From the NCBI GenBank assembly GCA_963811635.1, contig CAWESB010000011.1:62001-126000 (forward strand): a stretch of 64,000 bases of DNA, read 5' to 3'. The DNA is from JAIBJN01 sp963811635 (GTDB taxonomy: Bacteria > Actinomycetota > Thermoleophilia > Gaiellales > Gaiellaceae). The notes under the pieces are model-generated. The model made no database searches, was not told the origin of the DNA, and worked only from the letters and a program-made list of their open reading frames with translations. The translations under genes and the position numbers were made by a program. Of this stretch, positions 58,174 to 64,000 are shown piece by piece. Position 1 is the first letter of the stretch; every line of letters starts with the position of its first letter.

Positions 58174-58318
58174 CGGGAAGTCCTCCTCGGGATGACGCCA
58201 GCTAAAGCACCGCTACACACCGGAGTTGGGGCGAGCGTACGAAACCCGTCGGATGTGTCCCAGGTGCAGGAAGCCCACCTTTTCGCGCTTCGAGTGTTCG
58301 CCGCTTACACAGGCCGAG

Positions 58319-58672
58319 CTAGCACGGTTCGGCCTGGGGCTCCCCGGTCTCCGCGTCCACGAGGACGGTGGCACATTCCACCGTGACGCCGGCGGCGTTC
58401 TGCGTGGACAGCGACACGGCCCAGTACAGATGCGCGTCCAGTCCGCGTTGGACGCCGCGGACGAGAACCTTGTCGGGCTCGAAGTCGACTTGCTCCCTCG
58501 CGATCACCTCGGCCTCCTGGTAGCTGACGTTCTCGTCGTGCGACGCGCACGTCTTCAGCGCGACGAGCGCAAGCAGGAACACCACAAGCAGCATTGCGAC
58601 TCGCCCGAGGGGGCGGTCTCTGAACGGCCTAGGCTCGGGCTTGGGAGCGGCGTCGGTAGGCGGCGTATCCAC
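58319..58672 (-). CDS. Membrane-anchored protein of unknown function, 117 aa
   Basis: N-terminal Pro-rich cytoplasmic stretch (MDTPPTDAAPKPEPRPF), one helix (VAMLLVVFLLALVALKTCA), then a ~75-residue outer domain EVIAREQVDFEPDKVLVRGVQRG...ECATVLVDAETGEPQAE. The pattern resembles PepSY-like small domains but is not conclusive. It overlaps the next upstream small gene by 44 bases. Confidence 0.55.
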   Translation of the reverse strand: MDTPPTDAAPKPEPRPFRDRPLGRVAMLLVVFLLALVALKTCASHDENVSYQEAEVIAREQVDFEPDKVLVRGVQRGLDAHLYWAVSLSTQNAAGVTVECATVLVDAETGEPQAEPC

Positions 58673-58898
58673 GGAGGATGAAGTAGCCGATGAAGTGGGT
58701 CAGGAAGACGAGCGACAGCCACCAGCCCCAGTAGGTGAAGTGGGGCCGAGGCTCGAGCTCGCGGAGCTCGATCACGGTCAGGTAGAGCGCGATCGCAAGC
58801 GTCAGGAAGAACATCAGCTGCGGAAAGCCGGCCGGCGCGAAGACGACGAGAAGCACGCGACCATCGTGAGCCAACGGGCCCGCGGACGCAACCGTCAT
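58629..58898 (-). CDS. Two-helix membrane protein, 89 aa
   Basis: Two hydrophobic helices: FPQLMFFLTLAIALYLTVIEL and YWGWWLSLVFLTHFIGYFIL, with a C-terminal YAAYRRRSQARA. The ATG at 58898 lies only 23 bases from the divergent antiporter start, so the GTG at 58856 is a credible alternative start. Function unknown. Confidence 0.5.
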   Translation of the reverse strand: MTVASAGPLAHDGRVLLVVFAPAGFPQLMFFLTLAIALYLTVIELRELEPRPHFTYWGWWLSLVFLTHFIGYFILRGYAAYRRRSQARA

Positions 58899-58921
58899 CG
58901 GCGGCAGGGAGAATCCCGGCG

Positions 58922-60137
58922 GTGTCGGCTCGCGACGTCATCGAGACCCTCGCGCTCGTCTTCGCCGCCGGGCTCGTCTCCGAGGTCGTCGCCGGCTTGC
59001 TGCGCGTCCCGCGCATGGTCGTGCTCCTGGCCGCCGGCGTCGTGCTCGGCCCGGAGATGGCCGACCTGCTCGACCTCCCGCTCGACTCGGTCGCGATCCA
59101 GATCCTCCTGACCCTCGGGGTCTCGATGATCCTCTTCTACGGCGGCCTCGGGCTCTCGCTCGACGTTCTCCGCCCAGTCGTCGTCGGGCTCGGCCTGCTG
59201 GCGATTCCGGGTGTCCTGATTACGGCATTCGTCACCGGTACCGTCGCCGCCGTCGCCTTCGACATCCCCTTCGAGGCGGGCCTCCTCATCGGCGCTGCCC
59301 TCGCGCCGACCGACCCGGCGATCCTGATCCCGCTCTTCGAGCACATGCGGATCCGAGCCAAGGTGGTGCAGACCGTGATCGCCGAGTCGGCGCTGAACGA
59401 CGTCACCGGCGCGGTGCTCGCGCTCGCGCTCGCCTCGTTCGTGATCGAGGGCGAGGGGTCGCTCGCCTCGCCGTTCGGCGACTTCCTGATCGATCTCGGC
59501 ATCTCGACCGTCCTGGGAGCGGCCCTCGGCGTCGTCCTCGCGGTGACCATCTCGACCCGGAGGCTCGGGATCTGGCGCGAGTCCCCGATCATCGCCGTGC
59601 TCCTCGTCGTCGTCGCCGGCTACTTCGCGATCGACTACGCAGGCGGCAGCGGCTACCTGGGCGCGTTCCTCGCGGGCCTGATCGTCGCGAACATGGACCG
59701 CCTCGGGCTCGGCATGCACTCCCACCGCGAGGACGAGATGCGCCTGTTCACCTCGGCGAGCGCGGACATCGTCGTCGTCTTCGTCTTCATCACGCTGGGC
59801 GCGAACCTGCCCTTCGACACGATTGCGGACGAAGCGCTTCCGGCGCTGATCACGCTGGCCGCCCTCATCTTCATCGCGCGCCCGCTGACGGTGCTCGCCT
59901 GCCTGCTCCCCGACCGCCGCGGCCGCTGGAGCCGTGAAGAGCTCATCTTCGTCTCCTGGACGCGCGAGACCGGCGTCGTCCCGGCGGCGCTCGTCGGCAT
60001 CCTCGTCGCTGACGGGCGTCGATTACGAGGCGGAACTCGTGACCGTCGTCGCGCTCGCCATCGTCGTCACCCTGCTCCTGCAGTCGACGACGAAGGCGTG
60101 GCTCGCGCGCCGCCTCGGCCTGGCCGAGGACGGCTGA
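58922..60137 (+). CDS. Cation:proton antiporter (CPA family, NhaP-like); frameshift at 60014-60016
   Basis: About 404 residues. Helices start ALVFAAGLVSEVVAGLLRVP and include the discontinuous-helix motifs GAALAPTDPAILIPLFEHM and ESALNDVTGAVLALAL that bind Na+/K+ and protons. GGSGYLGAFLAGLIVANMD and WTRETGVVPAALVGILVA are family blocks. One extra G in GGG near 60015 changes frame; corrected, it continues GVDYEAELVTVVALAIVVTLLLQSTTKAWLA to the stop at 60137. GTG start. Monocistronic, ending at a palindromic repeat. Confidence 0.85.
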
Positions 60138-60150
60138 CAGGTCTCCACGA

Positions 60151-60181
60151 GCCACGTCAGGGGTCAGACCCCTGACGTGTC
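60151..60181. repeat. Dispersed palindromic repeat, copy 3, between convergent genes
   Basis: GCCACGTCAGGGGTCAGACCCCTGACGTGTC. ACGTCAGGGGTC-A-GACCCCTGACGT (60154-60178) is a perfect 12-bp palindrome. It shares CCACGTC.GGGGTCAGACCCC with the copies at 42224 and 42339. It lies 14 bases after the antiporter stop and 3 bases from the end of the convergent FAD gene, so it could serve as a bidirectional terminator. Confidence 0.7.
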
Positions 60182-60183
60182 CC

Positions 60184-61503
60184 CTACGACCAGGGGTAGG
60201 GCGAGTTCGAGACCGGGTGGAGGTCGCCCGTCGCGAAGCGCTCGAAGCGGAACGGGTAGAGGAGACTCGAGTGGTCGCCGAGGAGCACCTTCGCCACCTC
60301 GCGGCCGACGCCGATCATCTTGTAGCCGTGGTTCGAGTCGAGGATCGCGTACGTGTTCGGGCGCATGTAGTCGAAGACCGGGAAGTTGTCGGCGGTGAAG
60401 GCGCCGACGCCGCCCGAGCGAGCCTGCTTGTAGAGCGGCCGGCAGCCCTCGAAGCGGCTCATCGCGTGCGAGAGGGCGGCACACCACATGTCGGCGAAGC
60501 TGGGGTCGACGTCCGTGGTCGAGGGATAGGGGTCGAGCTCGACGTCGCCGTCGACCACGAGCGGTGAGGCGCCGCCCTGGACGCCGTGCCGGTCGCGCTT
60601 GTAGTAGATGCCCCAGAGCTCGTCCGTGATCAGCTCGCCGTCGTCCGTGTACAGGGGCGCGTCCGTGTCGAGGTGGACGACGGGCGGGGCGCCGCCGCCG
60701 GCCGTGTCGAACATCTGCGGGTCGACGGTGATCTCGCCCTCCTGGAGGTTCCAGTACGTCCACATGGGCCGGTCGTGGACGACCTCGCCCGACGGCGTGC
60801 GCACGTCGATCGCCGCGGGTAGCTCCAGCATCGACCAGAAGCGCTTCGCCCACGGGCCGGGCGCGATCACGAGCTGCTCGCCGACCTGGATCCGGCCGCG
60901 GCTCGTCTCGACGGCGCCCGCGGTGCCGTCGGCCTCGAGCTCGATCGCCCGCACCTCGACGCCGGTGACGATCTCGACGCCCTCCTCCGCGCATTTGCCC
61001 GCGAGGCCCAGGACCGAGTCGCGGTTGAAGGCGAAGCCGCCCTGGTGCTCGTGCAGGAGGGTGGTCACGCCCTGCGCCCGCCAGTCGGGGAAGACGCGCT
61101 TCATGTAGGCGTCCACGTCGGCCTCACCGGTGACGAGGGTCGAGCGGTAGCCGATCCGCTCCTGCCGCTCGAAGGTGGCGGCCAGATCCGACTCCTGCGC
61201 GGCGGGCCCGAGCGCCATGTAGCCGACCGCGTTATAGGCGTAGGCGTCGGGGTCAGACTCCCACACCTCGACGCAGGCCTGCATGAGCTCGCTCATCGCC
61301 GGCTGGAAGTAGTTGTTGCGAACGACCCCGCAGGCGATGCCCGAGGCACCCGCACCCGGCTCGGATTTCTCGAGCACGACCACGTCGGCGCCCGAGCCGG
61401 CACCCCGCGCGCGCAGCTCCTTCGCGAGGTGGTAGGCGGTGGAGAGGCCGTGGATTCCGGCGCCGACGATGACGAAGCGGGGCGAGGCGGGCAGATCGGA
61501 CAT
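60184..61503 (-). CDS. FAD-dependent oxidoreductase, sarcosine/dimethylglycine dehydrogenase-like
   Basis: A 439-residue DAO-family flavoenzyme. The FAD loop is FVIVGAGIHGLSTAYHLAKEL and the second flavin region GASGIACGVVRNNYFQPAMSELM. ELWGIYYKRDRHGVQGGASPLVV and HGYKMIGVGREVAKVLLG are C-terminal blocks. It should oxidise an N-methyl or secondary amine. It is divergent from an IclR regulator and a GcvT-like gene, which suggests the methyl group is passed to THF by the latter. It is only distantly similar to the beta subunit at 46469. The start has CAGGAGG 10-16 bases upstream. Confidence 0.83.
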   Translation of the reverse strand: MSDLPASPRFVIVGAGIHGLSTAYHLAKELRARGAGSGADVVVLEKSEPGAGASGIACGVVRNNYFQPAMSELMQACVEVWESDPDAYAYNAVGYMALGPAAQESDLAATFERQERIGYRSTLVTGEADVDAYMKRVFPDWRAQGVTTLLHEHQGGFAFNRDSVLGLAGKCAEEGVEIVTGVEVRAIELEADGTAGAVETSRGRIQVGEQLVIAPGPWAKRFWSMLELPAAIDVRTPSGEVVHDRPMWTYWNLQEGEITVDPQMFDTAGGGAPPVVHLDTDAPLYTDDGELITDELWGIYYKRDRHGVQGGASPLVVDGDVELDPYPSTTDVDPSFADMWCAALSHAMSRFEGCRPLYKQARSGGVGAFTADNFPVFDYMRPNTYAILDSNHGYKMIGVGREVAKVLLGDHSSLLYPFRFERFATGDLHPVSNSPYPWS

Positions 61504-61510
61504 GACGTTG

Positions 61511-61527
61511 ATTGCCTCCTGGGCAAT
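61511..61527. promoter_or_regulatory. Inverted repeat in the FAD oxidoreductase / IclR intergenic gap
   Basis: ATTGCC-N5-GGCAAT, overlapping the AGGAGG ribosome site of the leftward FAD gene. The 55-base gap also holds the direct repeat ACTGACAT-ACTGACCG next to the IclR ATG. Either could be the operator of the IclR protein; alternatively the repeat could hide the ribosome site in a hairpin. Confidence 0.35.
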
Positions 61528-61558
61528 AGCGTTTCAAAACTGACATACTGACCGTACC

Positions 61559-62338
61559 ATGGCCCGGACGGGAAAGCCAGCAACGCGGCACGTGGCCGCG
61601 GTCGAGCGGGCAGCGGCCCTCCTCGGGGCGCTCGAGGAGGGTGAGCTGGGCACGAACGAGCTCGCGCGTCGCACCGGCCTCCACCCCAGCTCGGTCTCCC
61701 GCCTGCTCGCGACGCTCGTCGACGCCCGCCTCGTGGAGCACGTCGCCGAGACAGGCCGCTACAGGCTCGGCCTGCGCCTGATCGAGCTCGGCAACGCCGT
61801 CCTCGCGCGCCTCGACCTACGCGAGATCGCGCGGCCGCACCTACGGGCACTCGTCGAGGAGACCGGCGAGACCGCGACGCTCTCGGCTCCGGGAGACCCT
61901 GACGCGATCACGGTGGACTTCGTCCAGAGCGCCTCGTCGGTGCAGAGCGTCGCGCGCGTCGGGCGCCCGAGCGTGGCGCACGCCACGGCCACCGGCAAGG
62001 TCGCGCTCGCCTTCGGCGACGTCGAGTTGCCGCCCGGTCGGCTCACCCGCTTCACCGCGCGCACGATCGTCGACCGTGGCGCGCTTGCGCGCGAGGTCGA
62101 GCGCGTCCGCGCGCAGGGCTGGGCACGGGCGACGGGCGAGCGGGAGGAGGGCCTCAACGCCGTGGCGGCCCCGGTGCACGGCAGCCGCGGCGAGCTCGCG
62201 GCCATCCTGGGCATCCAGGGCCCCGCTCCCCGGTTCGGCGAGGCGGCCGTGTCGCGGGCGCTCGCGCCGCTGCTCGCCCACGCAGCGGCGGTCTCCGACG
62301 CTTTAGGCTGGCGCCCAACGGAGAAGGAGGGATCGTGA
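61559..62338 (+). CDS. IclR family transcriptional regulator
   Basis: A 259-residue regulator. The winged helix is at ~12-70 (AVERAAALLGALEEGELGTNELARRTGLHPSSVSRLLATLV). The ligand-binding GAF-like domain starts LDLREIARPHLRALVEETGETATL, with SVAHATATGKVALAF and EREEGLNAVAAPVHGSRGELAAILGIQGP. It probably controls the divergent FAD oxidoreductase and the overlapping GcvT-like gene. The next gene's GTG overlaps its stop by 4 bases. Confidence 0.88.
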   Translation: MARTGKPATRHVAAVERAAALLGALEEGELGTNELARRTGLHPSSVSRLLATLVDARLVEHVAETGRYRLGLRLIELGNAVLARLDLREIARPHLRALVEETGETATLSAPGDPDAITVDFVQSASSVQSVARVGRPSVAHATATGKVALAFGDVELPPGRLTRFTARTIVDRGALAREVERVRAQGWARATGEREEGLNAVAAPVHGSRGELAAILGIQGPAPRFGEAAVSRALAPLLAHAAAVSDALGWRPTEKEGS

Positions 62339-63442
62339 GCACCGACGCAGGGACCATCCGCACGGCCTTCGACGGCGTCCAGCGCCGGCTCGGCGGCGAG
62401 TTCATGGAGTGGGAGAACTGGTACTGGCCGACCGAGTTCGGCGACGCTGTCGCCGAGCACAATGCCGTCCGCCAGGACGTCGGTGTCTGGGACGAGTCGC
62501 CTCTGCGCAAGTGGGACTTCACGGGCCCCGACGCACTCGCCGCCGCCGACCGGATCTTCACGAACGACATGCTCGGGCTCGAGATCGGCCAGGTCCGCTA
62601 CGCCCCCTTCTGCGACGAAGAACGGGAAGATGGTCGGCGACGGGACGGTCTTCAAGTTCACCGACTCGAGCGCCTGGGTGATCACCGCCCTCGACTCCGA
62701 CCTCGACCACATGCGGGAGGTCGTCGACGGGCTCGACGTCGCCATCGAGCCGATCACGGAGAAGCTTCCGCACCTCCAGCTGCAGGGGCCGCGCTCACGC
62801 GACCTGCTCGCCGGGCTGGTCGACGAGGAGGTCGAGGCCCTCGGCTACTTCCGCTTCCTCCCCCACCAGGTACACGTCGGCCGCGTCCCGGCCTGGGTCT
62901 CCCGCACCGGCTACTCCGGGGAGCTCGGCTACGAGATCTTCACCGAGCCGGACTACGCCGAGGAGCTCTGGGGCGTCCTCACCGAGGCCGGCGCGAAGCC
63001 GTACGGCCTCTCCGCCGTCGAGACCCTGCGGATCGAGTCGGGGCTGATCTTCATCGGCTACGACTACTTCCAGCACGAGACCGACCCCTTCGACATGTCG
63101 CTCGACAAGGTGATCCGCCTCGACACCGGCGACTTCCACGGAAAGGCCGCGCTCGAGCAGACGGCGAAGAGCCCGCCGAAGCGCCTCGTCACGCTGTCGG
63201 TCGACGGCTCCGACGTCCCCGAGTACGGCGCTGCCGTGACGAAGGACGGTGAGCCCGCGGGAACGCTCACGAGCCCGGCGGAGAGCCCGACCCTCGGCAA
63301 CGTGATCGGCATGGCCGTCCTGGAGACGCGCTTCGCTTCCAAGGGCGACACGGTGGACGTCGCGCTCGGCGACGGCACGGTGCCGGCGACGGTTGACGAC
63401 TTCCCGATCTACGACCCGCAGAAGACCCGGCCGCGAAGCTAG
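62335..63442 (+). CDS. GcvT-like aminomethyltransferase; frameshift at 62616-62618
   Basis: About 368 residues of the glycine-cleavage T-protein fold: EFGDAVAEHNAVRQDVGVWDES, FTGPDALAAADRIFTNDM, LQGPRSRDLLAGL, SRTGYSGELGYEIFTEPDYAEELW and the C-terminal barrel ending DDFPIYDPQKTR. One extra A (GACGAAGAACGGG for GACGAGAACGGG) splits it; the 1108-base span is 3n+1. T-proteins take a methylene group to THF. No gcvP or gcvH is present, so it is probably the THF partner of the FAD amine oxidoreductase at 60184. Starts with a GTG overlapping the IclR stop. Confidence 0.85.
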
Positions 63443-63458
63443 GCGCGGCCGGGGCGCC

Positions 63459-63788
63459 TCAGACGGCCGTTCTGTCGAGCCCGTAGTGCCGGTAGGCCCG
63501 GCTCTCCAGCTCCTCGGAGATGGGCTGGTCCGGGTCGCCGTGCTCCGGCGCCTGCCCGACCTGGTCCTTCGTCCACGGGACGCGGATCCCCGTCCCGTCG
63601 CGCTCGGCATCCCGCGCGGGAACGAGGCGGTGATGGGAGCGGATCAGGCCGGAGACGTAGACGCCGAGCCACTCGGGCTGCCCGGTGTCGGTGTCCCTGA
63701 AGAACGTCTCGAGGTTGCCGATCGACTTCCCCTCGCGATCGAGGACATCTCGGCCCAACAGGTCGCGGAGCTCGGTCTCGGTCAACAT
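63459..63788 (-). CDS. PRC-barrel domain protein
   Basis: A 109-residue protein: LRDLLGRDVLDREGKSIGNLETFFRDTDTGQPEWLGVYV is a PRC-barrel beta-domain, as in the photosynthetic reaction-centre H-chain and RimM. A C-terminal region has RVPWTKDQVGQAPEHG and YRHYGLDRTAV. Such soil-bacterial PRC proteins are often stress-induced; role unknown. Convergent with the GcvT-like gene. Confidence 0.8.
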   Translation of the reverse strand: MLTETELRDLLGRDVLDREGKSIGNLETFFRDTDTGQPEWLGVYVSGLIRSHHRLVPARDAERDGTGIRVPWTKDQVGQAPEHGDPDQPISEELESRAYRHYGLDRTAV

Positions 63789-63839
63789 CGGGTTCCTCCT
63801 CTCGGACGGGTTCGCACGAGAAGGTACCCATCGGGACGT

Positions 63840-64000
63840 TCAGGAAACCAGGCCGAGCAGGATCAGACCGGCGATGACGAGGCCGATCCCGGCCCACTGG
63901 GTCGCCCGCGGCCGCTCGTGGAGGAGCATGACCCCGGCGACGATCGGGACGACCGAGTACGGCGCCGCCGCGGTCGCGACGACGGACGTGTCCGCGTGGC
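63840..64000 (-). CDS. EamA/DMT-family transporter, C-terminal end (runs off window end)
   Basis: The last 53 codons of a leftward gene: TAAAPYSVVPIVAGVMLLHE, then RPRATQWAGIGLVIAGLILLGLVS. The pattern P...P...A...L.ER...QW.GI.LI..G..LL matches the end of the 10-helix drug/metabolite transporter superfamily. The 5' part lies beyond the window. Substrate unknown. Confidence 0.7.
   Translation of the reverse strand, partial: HADTSVVATAAAPYSVVPIVAGVMLLHERPRATQWAGIGLVIAGLILLGLVS

Noticed and set aside
1..64000. CRISPR arrays, insertion sequences or prophage genes.
   Set aside because: No regularly spaced repeats, transposase, integrase or phage structural genes were seen in either strand.

Overview
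The window reads as a high-GC (roughly 70%) actinobacterial chromosome fragment. Genes are packed head to tail, most adjacent same-strand genes overlap by 1-4 bases (ATGA, GTGA, TGATG), and GTG starts are common. The rpsF-ssb-rpsR-rplI cluster next to dnaB, a murT-gatD pair and a mycothiol-type (not glutathione-type) gene complement point to Actinomycetota. A deep-branching soil lineage such as Thermoleophilia/Gaiellales is my inference, not something the sequence proves.

Layout. 1-10.1 kb: accessory metabolism and secreted proteins (end of a GH1 glycosidase, PPOX protein, prolyl-aminopeptidase-like hydrolase, MBL hydrolase, Zn alcohol dehydrogenase, and a 1416-residue PQQ-dehydrogenase/PKD/RTX-type protein). 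10.2-13.8 kb: cell wall (murT, gatD, murJ). 13.9-18.3 kb: small secreted and stress-type proteins and a GST. 18.4-24.6 kb: core replication, translation and purine genes (rpsF, ssb, rpsR, rplI, dnaB, purA). 24.7-27.7 kb: a CHAP protein, an NHL lipoprotein and an ECF sigma factor with its membrane partner. 27.8-34.3 kb: mobA, a methyltransferase, fdhD and a three-gene NAD-type formate dehydrogenase. 34.3-35.5 kb: a lower-GC island with hairpins and three tiny genes. 35.5-50.9 kb: a methylamine / N-methylglutamate (NMG) locus. 50.9-60.1 kb: TrkA proteins, two amino-acid permease-USP fusions, Amt with small membrane proteins, and a Na+/H+ antiporter. 60.2-63.4 kb: a second N-methyl-amine module (FAD oxidoreductase, IclR regulator, GcvT-like protein). 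The window ends inside an EamA-type transporter.

How the genes work together. Methylamine could enter through Amt and be joined to glutamate by GmaS. MgsABC would convert it to N-methylglutamate, and the SoxDAGB-type NMG dehydrogenase would oxidise that and pass the methyl carbon to tetrahydrofolate. FolD, FchA and Fhs would take methylene-THF to formate with ATP gain, and the formate dehydrogenase upstream (with MobA and FdhD for its cofactor) would oxidise formate to CO2. Every step of this C1 route is encoded inside about 22 kb.

Quality note. Seven otherwise well-conserved genes are each broken by one extra base, often in a short G/C run, with both halves fully conserved. One secreted-protein gene needs five missing bases restored. 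I treat these mainly as probable sequence or assembly errors and give the full gene span in each case.
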